NCBI GenBank assembly: GCA_030295235.1
Contig: AP026164.1
Coordinates: 620,001 to 684,000 of the forward strand
DNA from: Fistulifera solaris
Taxonomy: Eukaryota > Bacillariophyta > Bacillariophyceae > Naviculales > Stauroneidaceae
Length of the DNA stretch: 64,000 nt
Direction: 5' to 3'
The stretch's first letter is position 1, and each line of letters opens with the position of its first letter. The notes under the pieces are model-generated. The model searched no databases, was not told the DNA's origin, and saw only the letters and a list, made by a program, of their open reading frames with translations. The position numbers and the translations under genes are program-made. Of the stretch, positions 1 through 10,156 are shown in pieces.

Positions 1-917
1 TGAATGGCGTGTCCGCAGGGCAAGTCCTGCGGCGATTGTCGAGAGGAAAACATATCTTCTCGACAAACGGGGCAGTTGTTTTTGTATTTGTCTTTTAAGC
101 ATTGATGTGTTTCAAAGACTGTGACGGAAATGCACATGCAGCACTGGTCACAATGACGAAAGGATTCCATTCCGCCCACGCGGCAGAAACCACATTGATC
201 GCAATGGAAGGGCTTTTTACCCTGTATGCAAATGCGTTAGCAACTACAATTTCAACATTTCAAAGTGAGAATTGACCAGTAGTTCTTACCAGTGACATCC
301 ATAGATTACAGATTCCACAATGATATTCTCCGAATATTGTGTGACAACTCGTGCACTGGTTTCTGCAAAAGAAGAGCGAAGAAAGTGTCAGAGAATGGTA
401 ACTTCTTTTCATTTTTATCAATCGATTTTACTTACGTCGCCGCTTGTCTCACGTTACAATTCTTACACACCACCTCACGAATTAAGAAACGATTCAACGG
501 CGGATGACCCGGAGGACTCAATTCATCATGACATATCCGGCAACCGAACACTCGGTTACAGCAAGGGGCTACAATGTTGCAATTTCTCTCGTAATGCACA
601 CACGCCGCACTCGCTTCTTGCGCAGGCAAGACCGGAGCCGGAGCGGGAGTCTGTATCGTGCGATTGCCCGTCATGAGTGACTGAATGCGAAATCGTTTTT
701 CATCCGCACTTAACGAAGTATCGGCCATGACCGCTTGAATAGCACGTCTTCTCGCGACAGCGGCATCTTCTTCTGCTGGAACAGGAGGAGTAGTGACATC
801 ATCCATGTCGTTCCCGTCTTCCATCGCGTCTTCGTCGTCGGAGAGATCATCCTCGTCGTTCGCACTGTGGTCGTCCATATCCATATCTTCGTCGCGAAAG
901 TCGTCGTCGTGATCCAT
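1..917 (-). CDS. CHY-type/RING zinc-finger E3 ubiquitin ligase, copy 1 (3' end cut by window)
   Basis: Resembles RCHY1/Pirh2-type E3 ligases, which combine a CHY zinc finger, a CTCHY finger and a RING-H2 domain. Three exons are visible: 917-436, 290-362 and 221 to the window edge, joined by GTAAG...AG introns. The N-terminus is very acidic (D/E-rich, about 50 residues) and is followed by a conserved RRRAIQAVMADTSLS block. The CHY finger starts at CVHYERNCNIVAPCC. Exon 2 carries paired C-x-x-C motifs, and exon 3 carries FHCDQCGFCRVGG and the RING (CPVCREDMF...LPCGHAIH). The RING second half and the C-terminal rubredoxin-like part lie outside the window. Intron positions and the 73-bp exon 2 match the copy at 12530. 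The ATG at 917 is the first in frame. A MULE lies about 170 bp upstream. The ligase role is inferred from the family. Confidence 0.85.
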
Positions 918-1089
918 CTTTCTGTTCGTTTGAAAGAAATGTATGAGAGCAAACTGTGTCGGTAAACAAAGATTCTTTCTGAGTCTTCTTTAGCAAAGAA
1001 GGGTGAATGCGATTACGTTTTTACATAAACCAAACGATGACTGATTTCCTTCATCTGCTGCTGCTGCGTCGATGTGTGACACTGGGGAT

Positions 1090-1098
1090 GACGGCGGC
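1090..1098. repeat. Left 9-bp target-site duplication of the MULE
   Basis: The 9-mer GACGGCGGC directly before the left inverted repeat recurs exactly after the right one at 6946. A 9-bp duplication is the usual size for Mutator-like elements, so it fixes the element ends. Confidence 0.9.
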
Positions 1099-1228
1099 GG
1101 GAGACTTCCGTTAGGTCTCCAACCAGGGTGAACCTCTTCCGATAGCTCTCCCGTTAGGAGAGACGTTAACTGACTACATTCAACTTTACAGTAGAGTACG
1201 CGCCATTGGATGTGGTACTAATTACTTA
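1099..1228 (+). repeat. MULE left terminal inverted repeat (130 bp)
   Basis: Read base by base, this is identical to the reverse complement of 6816-6945. Identity ends after ...AATTACTTA, where the two arms diverge. Confidence 0.95.
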
Positions 1229-1329
1229 GAATCTACTTAGGTTGCTCGATAAAGTAACAAAGCCTTATGAATGACAGTCCCGGATGATTCATGAATCACC
1301 CCTCTAAGATAACCAAATCCTCAATAAAC

Positions 1330-1475
1330 AATAGTCAGCGAGCGCGACCGCTCTTGATAAAGAAAAAGTCAGCGAGCGCGACCGCTCTCAATTGTCAATA
1401 AAGAAAAACCAGCCTACGTGACCCTGATGCAGCGAGCGACCTTCCAATAAAGAAAAACCCAGCCTACGTGACCTT
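1330..1475. repeat. Subterminal direct-repeat array of the MULE
   Basis: Just inside the left arm, a 21-bp unit containing CAGCGAGCGCGACCGCTCT occurs twice (1334-1354 and 1368-1388), with a shorter third version near 1430. These are interleaved with AATAAAGAAAAACC (near 1398 and 1446) and CAGCCTACGTGACC (1410 and 1460). Arrays like this often serve as transposase-binding sites in MULEs, but binding here is inference. A related AGCGACCGCTCT lies internally near 5577. Confidence 0.75.
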
Positions 1476-1592
1476 CCACCGATCAAGGCTTTCGTCGAAA
1501 ACTACTTCGTGTAAATAATCAAAACCCAATCTACACAATTTCAGTTTCAAACTAGACTTGGTTGATTAATATCACACATTACTCTATACGTG

Positions 1593-2260
1593 TCATTCAG
1601 CCAATTGAAACATAACATCAAATACAAAAGGTCGGAGATCATCTCCGACTCCAATCTCCGAAATAGAGTCAAGGAACCATGTCCTCTCATTGAGGGCACG
1701 TCGACCATGTTTCAGAATTGTCGCCGCATAAAAACATACATATGGTCCGCAACTATGGCCATCATGTTGCAATAGTTTATTGGGAAGACGCATTTCTTGG
1801 TATTCCCACGGTAATCGGGTAATGTTGATTCCTGCTGCTCGCTTGTTGACGGCATTCTAATTGCTGCCTCACCGCACGCAATTTAAATAAACCTGAAAGC
1901 CAGACAGCATTAGAGTAGTGATCGTCCGGATCTTCGAGGGAGTCGAGCGAATAAATAACTCGATTATCGGCATCAACCACCATCAACCACCAGTGCCTCT
2001 CCTTGCACATAGGGAATAAATGAATGCCCAAATTGTTCGATTTTGTCATAGAATTCAATGCCACAAACGCTGAACTAAGCTGCAGTCTACCCTCTCTCTT
2101 AATATTTTGGTTGGCGGAATCCCACAGATTACTCATGACATCTGACGGGTGTGCAATAACTCCCTCATCCGTTCACGGTCTTGCTTGTTATGCTTTCAAG
2201 GAAACTGTTCACAATCGCGTCATTGAAATAACATTGCGAGTTCATAATTTCAAGGCATTC
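1593..2260 (-). CDS. ULP1-like (C48) cysteine peptidase module of the MULE
   Basis: A SUMO-protease-fold peptidase carried by the transposon. All expected landmarks appear in order on the minus strand: the N-terminal block around YFNDAIVNSFLE (near 2230), the catalytic His in ERHWWLMVVD, the Asp in YSLDSLEDPDD, and the Gln/Cys pair in LLQHDGHSCGPYVC (near 1760). The module crosses frames: stops or offsets separate the N-terminal block, the His/Asp part (ending at 1777) and the Cys part (1793-1593). I therefore cannot tell whether this copy makes a working enzyme. Plant KI-MULEs carry equivalent modules whose substrate and purpose are not settled. No start codon can be chosen confidently. Confidence 0.8.
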
Positions 2261-2501
2261 ACTGGTTATGGATGCCGTGGCACCACTAGCACCTTGATAT
2301 GATGCTTCTTTCCCTCTTCAGGTCGTGACGACTCCGCGACCTTTATCAACGCCCTTTGCACTGGATTGCAAAAAGGAGTGACCGAAGAGATCCCCTGGCA
2401 TCTTCTTTGTTGTAAATCAGATCGTTTCCATTCTTTCTTGTCCCTACAGTGATAAATGATTCTATTCCACTTCTTTCCTTTTGCTGTCTCTGCAAGAGTA
2501 T

Positions 2502-3852
2502 TCAGCGCACGTGGATTGCAATATTGTTCTCACTCACAAGTCCTCGCTGGTTTGCGCCCTTGCGTTTTCGGGTTGAAGCCCTTCTTTTCATCGTTAAATC
2601 ATTTGTTTCCGTTTCCGTAAATGATTCTGGAATATCAAACTCGTGTTCTTGAACCAAACAATTTAATTGCTCAATGGTTCCCACAAATGGATAAGCTGTG
2701 TCGTAAAAATAGGATACGATCTTTGATGGTTCATCAGTAATGACTGGGGGTTGCAAAGGGGCTACTCCAATTTGCCTTACTTGTTGTCGACGTAATGAAA
2801 ATTGATTTTCATTTCTGGGATCTACAATCTTACGTCTCAGGTCGAAGGGTGTTCTCAAGAATTGTGATGAGGTCCCACTAGTGGCAGTAGCGGGACTTGT
2901 TATAGCTCTACGAGTTCTTCTGGTTTTCGGAATACCCACTGAAAATGAACTTGAGAGCTTCATTTTGTGCCAAGTTCTTTCTTAGCAGATCTAGCGGCAT
3001 TTTCAGGAAATGCGACGAATCGTCACTGAGATTACCGGATTTGGCGGGACTTGCATTCTTCTTTTGGATGTCTAATCGCCTTTTAAATACATGTGATGAA
3101 TCGTCACTAGCAGACGTGGGCGGGACTTGCATTAGTGGGTTCTGTCTTCGGTATCTTTATAATCATATCTTCAGGAATCGTGATACTTCGGTTGTTGGAC
3201 TGTTTGAATGAGATCTTGGCAGTGCTCTCAGATTACCCCTCTTCATAGTTGGCATCTCAACTATGGAAGAAACTGCTGTGGCGGGACTTCCTGCTTTTGC
3301 TTCTGCAATCGGTGGCGGTTTCAACTTCTTTTTTACGGGCATGAGTCGGGCCTTTGGCTCTGGAATTTGCTGTCAGTTTCGATCTTTTCCTTTTTTGTGT
3401 TGTATTCTCATTCATTGAAGACTTCGATAGTCAAGGCATGAGCTCTGATATCAGGTGGTGGCTTCAGATTTTGACTCTTCATGGTCGGCCTCTCAAAGAT
3501 TGACGAATCAGTTGTGGCGGGACTTGTTCCTTCAGCTTTTTGATTTGGTGGCTGTTTCGGCCGTTTCCTCTTTCTCGTTGCCATTTTGACTAATGAAAAA
3601 TCTGTTGTTGCTGGACTGGAAGCACAAGCTGTTGTGGTCGGGCGGTGGTTTCAAATTCGGTCTGGATGCGGTCGCTGTCTTCAATATCGATGACTTTGCG
3701 GTAGATGGACTTGCCTTCTGCGCTTTTAAATTCGTTACTTGTTTGGATCTCCTCTTTGTTCTAGTTGTTGGCATTTCATTTACTGAATATTCTGTTGTTC
3801 GCGGGACTTGAGGCAAAAGCATTATGTGCGGTGCTTGGTTCCACATCTTCAT
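2502..3852 (-). CDS. Repeat-rich linker region of the MULE, broken frames
   Basis: Several short minus-strand frames share a degenerate repeat of the type SxDSSxxFxxxxxxxxK. It is clearest as DDSSHVFKRRLD and DDSSHFLKMPLD around 3100-2980. At DNA level the plus strand shows a recurrent GGCGGGACTTG-like word near 2891, 3042, 3119, 3284 and 3517, and more loosely at 3612 and 3803. The spacing is irregular. The region joins the zinc-knuckle ORF to the peptidase and is probably part of one or both products. I recognise no domain. Confidence 0.45.
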
Positions 3853-3905
3853 CCTCTAGAATTGTCGACAGATGACCCGAGTGTGCACTGTTCAGACGGG
3901 AATCG

Positions 3906-4619
3906 TCATGGATGCCTACCCTCGACATCATCAACCATGGTCAATTCTTGTTCGTGACTTCTTCTTTCCGTGTAATCCTTGTCACGAATAATTACTACAA
4001 TATCTCGGTTACTACCTGACGGAGCAAGGTCCATATCCAGAAGATAGTTATTTTCGTTGTCGTCTTCAGCGTGAATTTCTGCAGCGTCTTCTCCAGTAAG
4101 CTTTAAAATCCGTGACTGGACAATGGCATTGGCTGCATCAGAGTCTTCTACTAAGCCAATCTTGTCAATATTGTGAAGGCCATGTCCTCCGGAGGTATCA
4201 TCGTTGTCCAAATCTTCAGAAGTAATTCCTGCATCCATGTCAATGACGCATGTTGGGAAATGGTTGACCAGAATTGCGCCAGTTTCAAGTAATGCAGGAT
4301 CCATGTACCTTCGATCATCTTTGAGGTAGTCCAGACACTGTCGAATTGTGTGATTCGGTGATCTGCAGTGAAAGCAGTGCCGAGGTAAGGGCTTGCCGTC
4401 TCTACGTTCGTCAAGAGTTGATTCTAGCTGTTGCATGTGTTCCGCCTTTGGTTTGGTCCCAAAATCAAACAGACCATCGGCGGCAATCGCTTCTGCTATT
4501 GCATCGTTATTTCGACTGAGCTTGTTCTTTGAACTTGGCTCATACTCCTTTGTCATTCGTGCTGATTCCAGCGCCCGATTGCTTCTTTTTCTTTGACTTA
4601 CGTGGTCCCGGTTCACCAT
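3906..4619 (-). CDS. CCHC zinc-knuckle ORF of the MULE (237 aa)
   Basis: An open frame starting with ATG at 4619. A basic N-terminus leads to a zinc knuckle, CFHCRSPNHTIRQC (C-x2-C-x4-H-x4-C), at about residues 83-96, followed by an acidic tail. Knuckles of this kind are common at the C-terminus of MULE transposases. The ORF starts about 150 bp downstream of the end of the transposase frame, so it may be the last part of the transposase or the first part of the peptidase-bearing protein. I cannot separate these two options. Confidence 0.6.
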   Translation of the reverse strand: MVNRDHVSQRKRSNRALESARMTKEYEPSSKNKLSRNNDAIAEAIAADGLFDFGTKPKAEHMQQLESTLDERRDGKPLPRHCFHCRSPNHTIRQCLDYLKDDRRYMDPALLETGAILVNHFPTCVIDMDAGITSEDLDNDDTSGGHGLHNIDKIGLVEDSDAANAIVQSRILKLTGEDAAEIHAEDDNENNYLLDMDLAPSGSNRDIVVIIRDKDYTERRSHEQELTMVDDVEGRHP

Positions 4620-4770
4620 TACTGATTATTCTGTTCCCCGAGTTAAGCTTGTCAGTGTAAGTTGGTGATGGATAAATGTTTTCTGATTGATAAGCAAGCT
4701 TGATATCCCCAAATCCCGGACGTCAAGTCGCTCGGATAGTTGTTAAGAAACTCTGTAAGGAAGCCGGCGA

Positions 4771-6645
4771 TCACCACTTGTCGGAACTTTTCCAAACTCT
4801 TCGTAGAATTGCGAAAACACAGAGGGTGGGATTGAGGGCCAAGTTGAGGATCTTGTCACGTGAAACAAGGTTGATGTGGCCGCGGTAGATTTCCCGCATC
4901 GCTGTTCTACTGCAGGAGCAGTACAGGGACGGAGTGCTCGTGGGTTCATAAGTAACATACTCCGTCTTCTTGTGCTTTTCAGCGTACAATTTGAATTTCA
5001 AACTGCCATCGGGGCATCCTTCAGCATCCTCTATTACAAAATCTAGATCTTCATTGCCTGTATCTTGCAAGCTTCGAAAGTATATGGTGAGGAACCTAGC
5101 AGATTTGGTTGTTATTTCATCTCGAAATTGTCGAAGAGATTCGGCAGCCATCAAAAAGTTAGAAATGGCTAGTGGAGGGGTATTAGTCCTCACTTCATGA
5201 TGTAGAAGCCACTGCTGGGCCGATTCGACATGATTTGTTGAACAGAAACCATATAAAGGGAACTTGTTTCCAACTGGCACGTGATCGTTGAGCAACCACC
5301 TCCATTCGTCGACGTCTCCACTTATCTCTGTGAAGCCATTCACTTCAGCTAGATAGGTAAAATATAGGGGCTCCCACATAGATTCATGTTGACTCGGTGT
5401 ATTTCCAAACACAGTCCAATGAGTAGGATGAATTGTCCCAAGAACATAGATAACAATTCGCGCACCGGTACTAAGAGTTTCGTTTTTCTTCAATTTGTGG
5501 AAGCGCTTTGACAAGCTTCTTCGCAGCATCCAAGAAGGCGTTAACATCTGGAGGCGCTTTGCATCTCATAAACCAAGCGACCGCTCTGCCCTCTCAGCGA
5601 TCGTTGATTGATATTGAATAGATGGTAAATGTTTGAAGAATATGAATCAAGCAATACTTCACGGAAACAACCAGTCCATAATGTTCTGCCAACGCTCGGA
5701 CAGCGGCGAGAATGTGTCCTCGGTCAGTGAATACTGGAAACTCTTCGAAATTGAACCCAGCTTGATACATCATGAGAAGGATATATATCATCCCTTGCTT
5801 GTTTTCCGAGGGAATCAACCCAAAACCAAGTGGAATGTTACTTCCATTTCCATCGACCCCTATGATCGGGACTCCAATTCCATCGTGTTCGGGTATACGG
5901 ATGTGTGTTCCGTCTAAAAGATTGCAGGAATGCAGGCATTTCTAAAGAAGTGCGCGGCATTCTCAATGAACACAGTTGACCGAAAAAAGCATGAGTTCTG
6001 GTCAGTTTCTAAATTGACGGAGGCATTTGGATTTAGCTCGACATATTTCCGAAGATACTGGGCCAACAGCTCATTGTACATCAACAAATCCTTTCGGTAG
6101 ACCTCACGGAAGTGTTTCTTGAGATTTGAATGCATTGTCGGGCCAACTTCGATGTCGAAACCCTCTTTCCTGAGGACGGCGTTGAGATTCTTGCGAGTAG
6201 CATGACTGTCGAAGTTTGGTGCCTGGAAGCATGTTTTGAAGAAGTCTTGAACAGCAGGAATGTTCTGCACTATCATTGATTTTCTGCGGCAGTCCTTTGG
6301 GAGGTCGTTTGTTGGAGTGCAAAACAAACTGTGCCTGAAGTTAGTACTAGGATGGTCGTGTAGCAATCGAAGTTCGCCGTTTTCTTCCTTGAACTTAAGT
6401 GAGAACGTTTTGCAGCAAGTGCACACGTAGCAAGGGCTTTCTCCGTGCTTGCTGACATCTCGTAAGAGCTTTCGATCGCATTACACAAAAGCGATGCTGC
6501 GGAGAAGCTCCTCGTGATCATCCTCAGGGATCGGTTTGTCATAGAGAAACTTTTCAAAATCATACGGACCGGTTGGAGGAAGTGCCCCATATTTTTGCAT
6601 AATCGTGACGAATGATCGTCGCTCCTTCGTTTCAATGATCGACAT
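4771..6645 (-). CDS. MULE transposase (DDE, MULE/MuDR family), frames offset
   Basis: Reading the minus strand: an N-terminal zinc-finger-like segment (CYVCTCCKTF...HDH...C, about 6435-6330); the helix YNELLAQYLRKYVELNPN; the first catalytic Asp in LLDGTHIRI (about 5910); PLGFGLIPSENKQG; the second Asp in VFTDRGHILAAV followed by CLIH (about 5735-5660); and the third acidic residue in GFCSTNHVESAQQ (about 5230). A SWIM-like CSC...GH motif near 4926-4872 lacks the usual second Cys (RGH in place of CRH). An in-frame TAA near 6480 and one-base offsets near 5915 and 5500 break the frame. The start ATG at 6645 was chosen because upstream codons encode an implausible hydrophobic stretch. Confidence 0.88.
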
Positions 6646-6815
6646 GTTAATGTTGTAAAAGAGCAACAGTAGGAACGGAAGGGCAACTATGACAATAAGG
6701 AATGCAGCGTTCTGATCATCTTGTCGGCAGTCGGAACGGAACAAACGCACAACGCGAACGATTGTGCGGTTATTGTGCGTGACCTAAGTAGAACTAATGA
6801 TGGATGGAAGGCCTT

Positions 6816-6945
6816 TAAGTAATTAGTACCACATCCAATGGCGCGTACTCTACTGTAAAGTTGAATGTAGTCAGTTAACGTCTCTCCTAACGGGAGAGCT
6901 ATCGGAAGAGGTTCACCCTGGTTGGAGACCTAACGGAAGTCTCCC
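6816..6945 (-). repeat. MULE right terminal inverted repeat (130 bp)
   Basis: Exact reverse complement of 1099-1228. It is bordered outside by the second copy of the 9-bp target duplication. Confidence 0.95.
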
Positions 6946-6954
6946 GACGGCGGC
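6946..6954. repeat. Right 9-bp target-site duplication of the MULE
   Basis: GACGGCGGC, identical to 1090-1098, followed by unrelated GC-rich host sequence. Confidence 0.9.
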
Positions 6955-7325
6955 GCGGCGCGGAGTGAGTAAACCGATTTCCAGATACAAGGCACGGTAC
7001 TTGTAATGACTTTCTTGTCAATCATGTATGACGTATTAAAAGTGAATCATCATTTGTTTGTATTGATAACTTTGACCTCACAGATCCACAGATTTTCCAG
7101 GCACGTGAAATCACCACACACCCAGATTTTCTGGGGACGTGATAAAAAGGATTAACACAACGCCACACGCACAGATTTACTTGTATTTGTAGGAAGCACA
7201 ATTTCTGAGACCCCTATCACCTATCACAGCACATTACTCCTACTTTTCGTCGTTATTATTACAGAGTAGAAGTTAAAATACCAAAAAGAAATATAAAGAA
7301 CTTCTTTTAAGTATGGTCCTTCAAA
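6955..7325. other. Intergenic sequence upstream of PEX6
   Basis: No gene seen. Two imperfect copies of a CAGATTTTC...CACGTGA/GACGTGA word occur around 7090-7145. They could be paired regulatory sites, but this is weak. Before the MULE inserted, this stretch and 918-1089 formed one divergent promoter region. Confidence 0.4.
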
Positions 7326-9674
7326 ATGATCCGAGCCAGCAACTTCTGTCGCTCTAGTGAAGAATTCAATGTGCAGCTCGTGTTGCACGAGGGAAACTGC
7401 GAGCCACAATCGTCGTTGGTTTCGTGGAGAGTTTTGCGACGCCTTTCTCGGCTGACTGGAACTCGGGTAACGCTGTCATGTCCTGCTACGAAAAAGTGTA
7501 TTCATACAAGGCTCGTACTCGCGGAGGATGACACAGATGATACATCAGTTGACGAGGAAAATCTAGTCGTTCGGGCGAATGTGTTAACCGCTTCCAACTT
7601 GTTGTCGGGGACACCGATCAGCCAGATTCACAATGTCAGATGCATACTCAACACGCTATCCAATGATGAAGATTTACCCACTGCTAAATGCATTACGTTA
7701 CGGATATGGGGTATTCCACTGCCACCTCCAAGGTTAACCTATTCGCCTCCGAAAGAAAATTTCCCGTTGCCTGCCCGCAAAACTCTGCTACAGAAGGATA
7801 TCTTGATAGCCGCTCGGCAAGGCGATAACATTTGCATTTACGAAGTGATAGATATAGATTGCAATGAAAATGGCAGTATCATGGCGTACGAAACGTCGTC
7901 AGATACCTCCTTCCGGATAGAGATGGCTGAACACAAATTAGCATGCCCACATTTACCGCCATTGAAAGCAACGTGCCACCTCTTTACAGCAACAACCAGC
8001 TCTCTTCCGCCACATCCCGATACTTCCGTATTGATTGAAGCGCTGTCACTACCGATACACTCTTCTCCTCAAGAACGTGTACTGCACGTGCGCGGCGAAT
8101 TGCAAAATGTTACGGAAGCGGTTCACGTTGCAGCGGATCGTTTGGGACGGCGACTGGTACCAGTTCGAGGACTCGCGTTTTACGCTCATTTTCACGGCCG
8201 CGTCAAAAATCCGACGGGCTCCTTGGTAGACAAGTTGATCGGGTTAGAAGTTGCTTTGGAGCAAGCTTTGTATCACGCACCGGCCGTATTGCTGTTGCAG
8301 GATTTGGATAAAGAACTTTCTATACAAGATCGTGAATTACAAGAAGACGAAGAAAGTAGAATTTTGTCGATACTCATGGACTACTTAAAGCCCTCGTCGA
8401 ACTCAAACTTTCGAAACGGAAAAGGATCTAATACGCCACCGATACTTGTCGTGCTCAGTTCCGAGAAAAAATTAAAGTCGGGCCCACTGACACGCAATAT
8501 AGTTCACCCGTCCGTTGTTTGCTCTATTCCGGACGCAAATTACATCAAGTATTTGTGGAAACAGCACATAAAAGATATCCCAGTAACTGAGCTGTTATGC
8601 GAGATTCTGTCGGGACGAACCCGAGAACAAGTTTGTCGAATTCTACAAAATGTACAGCGCCAGCTAAGCCCTGACGTTGCCGACCTCATTGCTTTGCTCC
8701 GTGAAATTTGCGAAGAACACGACAATAAAACGAAGCTATCCAGTATGGCCAAAATTCCAAAGGTGCATTGGGAAGATGTTGGTGGACTGTCTCATGTCCG
8801 CAGCGAAATCATGGAAGCAATTGAACTCCCTCTGCAGCATCCGAACCTATTCCCTCCTTCCACACGGTCTGGAATTTTGCTCTATGGTCCTCCGGGAACA
8901 GGGAAAACGCTCGTAGCCAAAGCCGTTGCAACGGAATGCAAGTTACCGTTTCTTTCGGTAAAAGGACCTGAATTACTTGGAAGCTACATTGGAGAAAGCG
9001 AAGGGAACGTTCGAGAAGTTTTCGCACAAGCTCGGACTTGCGCTCGTCAAAACAAGCCTCCTGCATGCATTCTCTTCTTTGATGAACTGGATAGTTTGGC
9101 GCCTCGCCGCGGAGAGCAAGCCAGTGGCGGAAATGTCATGGATCGCGTTGTCGCTACCTTTTTCGGCGAGCTTGATAAGGACGCAAAGGATTGCTCGATA
9201 TTTGTGATGGGAGCGACGAATCGACCCGACTTATTGGATCCGTCTCTTTTGCGTCCCGGTCGCTTCGACCGTCTCGTGTACTTGGGGATCTTTCCTGAAG
9301 ATCGAGCGCAAATCTTAGCCGCGCAGATTAGGAAATTGAATCTTAAGGATGAACCGCATGTTCTCGCAAAGTTTGTGGTGGACAAGCTACCGAATAATTT
9401 GACGGGAGCGGACTTGTCGACCATTGCGACGGGGGCGCAGCTCTTGGCTACGGAACGACTATGTGCGGAAGCGGAGAATGAATTCCAGATGCAGCAAGCA
9501 AATGGTAACAGTGAGCTGACTATGGACCAGCTTCTAGAATCTTGGAATGAAGAGCGTTTAGTACCGACTGTAACACTTGATGATTTAATCCAGGCTTCGG
9601 AAAAGGTGGTACCCAGCGTCAGTGAAGCTGACTTAAAACGTTATGAACTTCTGAGGGATCAGTTCCGAAGGTAA
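7326..9674 (+). CDS. PEX6: Peroxisomal biogenesis factor 6 (AAA ATPase)
   Basis: AAA ATPase of the PEX1/PEX6 complex, which extracts the receptor PEX5 from the peroxisome membrane. The product has 782 residues. The C-terminal D2 ATPase has Walker A GPPGTGKT (about residue 522), Walker [14 protein letters not shown] (about 582), and the second region of homology [19 protein letters not shown]. The end, [19 protein letters not shown], is typical of PEX6 and argues against Cdc48 or Afg2. The first AAA domain is degenerate: the Walker A position reads [13 protein letters not shown] and Walker B reads [11 protein letters not shown]. The product is shorter than the usual 900-1000 residues. ATG at 7326 is the first in frame, and I see no introns. 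Confidence 0.9.
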   Translation: MIRASNFCRSSEEFNVQLVLHEGNCEPQSSLVSWRVLRRLSRLTGTRVTLSCPATKKCIHTRLVLAEDDTDDTSVDEENLVVRANVLTASNLLSGTPISQIHNVRCILNTLSNDEDLPTAKCITLRIWGIPLPPPRLTYSPPKENFPLPARKTLLQKDILIAARQGDNICIYEVIDIDCNENGSIMAYETSSDTSFRIEMAEHKLACPHLPPLKATCHLFTATTSSLPPHPDTSVLIEALSLPIHSSPQERVLHVRGELQNVTEAVHVAADRLGRRLVPVRGLAFYAHFHGRVKNPTGSLVDKLIGLEVALEQALYHAPAVLLLQDLDKELSIQDRELQEDEESRILSILMDYLKPSSNSNFRNGKGSNTPPILVVLSSEKKLKSGPLTRNIVHPSVVCSIPDANYIKYLWKQHIKDIPVTELLCEILSGRTREQVCRILQNVQRQLSPDVADLIALLREICEEHDNKTKLSSMAKIPKVHWEDVGGLSHVRSEIMEAIELPLQHPNLFPPSTRSGILLYGPPGTGKTLVAKAVATECKLPFLSVKGPELLGSYIGESEGNVREVFAQARTCARQNKPPACILFFDELDSLAPRRGEQASGGNVMDRVVATFFGELDKDAKDCSIFVMGATNRPDLLDPSLLRPGRFDRLVYLGIFPEDRAQILAAQIRKLNLKDEPHVLAKFVVDKLPNNLTGADLSTIATGAQLLATERLCAEAENEFQMQQANGNSELTMDQLLESWNEERLVPTVTLDDLIQASEKVVPSVSEADLKRYELLRDQFRR

Positions 9675-10156
9675 AAGGGATATTGAGATCCGACTGCGTT
9701 AGCAACAATCGCAAATGAACTTACCAGGTAAAATTCTTTGTGATCATTCAATCATTGTCGTCCATATTACCACGCCTGCATTTCAGTCATCTATTATAAG
9801 CGACAATGGTACCTGCACTTCGTTTGTTTCAGCACACTTTCTTGAGCTATATTTAACATTGTTGCGATGCAATAGACCTGAGCAGCGTTTGTAGTACACA
9901 CAGTTGTATTTTTACGTCGAAAAGCTTTGCAAAACATTGCCTGCCTTAGTTTACTATAGACCAAAGTGTTGTCTGTTTTTTGCCACGATTGCACTTCGAT
10001 CATGAGTGAATTTTCCCACCAAACTTCCGCCCCAACAGCTTGAACCAAAACAAAATCGGTTGACGACTCAGAAAAGAAGAAAAGCATTCTTCTCTTTCAA
10101 ATGATTACGCCTTGACATAGTTGCGACTTGACAGAATCGCATCCAAACAAGAAAAG
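9675..10156. other. Intergenic, no gene recognised
   Basis: About 480 bp between PEX6 and the oxidase gene. A 97-codon minus-strand open frame (9794-10087) resembles nothing I know and is probably chance. The stretch presumably holds the PEX6 3' end and the oxidase promoter. Confidence 0.5.

Larger units (their letters stand above)
1099..6945. mobile_element. Mutator-like (MULE) DNA transposon, 5.85 kb, with ULP1-like peptidase
   Basis: The element is bounded by identical 130-bp terminal inverted repeats starting GGGAGACTTCCG and by a 9-bp direct target duplication. All coding content is on the minus strand: first a MULE transposase (about 6645-4771), then a CCHC zinc-knuckle segment, a repeat-rich linker, and a ULP1/C48 cysteine peptidase (about 2260-1593). 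The combination of transposase and ULP1 peptidase is known from plant Kaonashi-type MULEs. The perfect repeats imply a recent insertion. The reading frames nonetheless contain several offsets and stops, so this copy is either non-autonomous or affected by the base-level errors seen across the window. It sits between a CHY/RING gene and PEX6, which point away from each other. Confidence 0.93.

Noticed and set aside
1099-6945. Virus-like or LTR element as the source of the repeats
   Set aside because: The arms are inverted rather than direct, the target duplication is 9 bp, and the transposase is DDE/MULE. No capsid, polymerase or reverse transcriptase is present.
7326-9674. Cdc48 or Afg2/SPATA5 ATPase
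   Set aside because: The first ATPase domain is degenerate and the C-terminal [14 protein letters not shown] is the PEX6 ending.
9794-10087. 97-residue minus-strand open frame between PEX6 and the oxidase
   Set aside because: No family resemblance, and it starts at a position expected to be promoter or 3' UTR.
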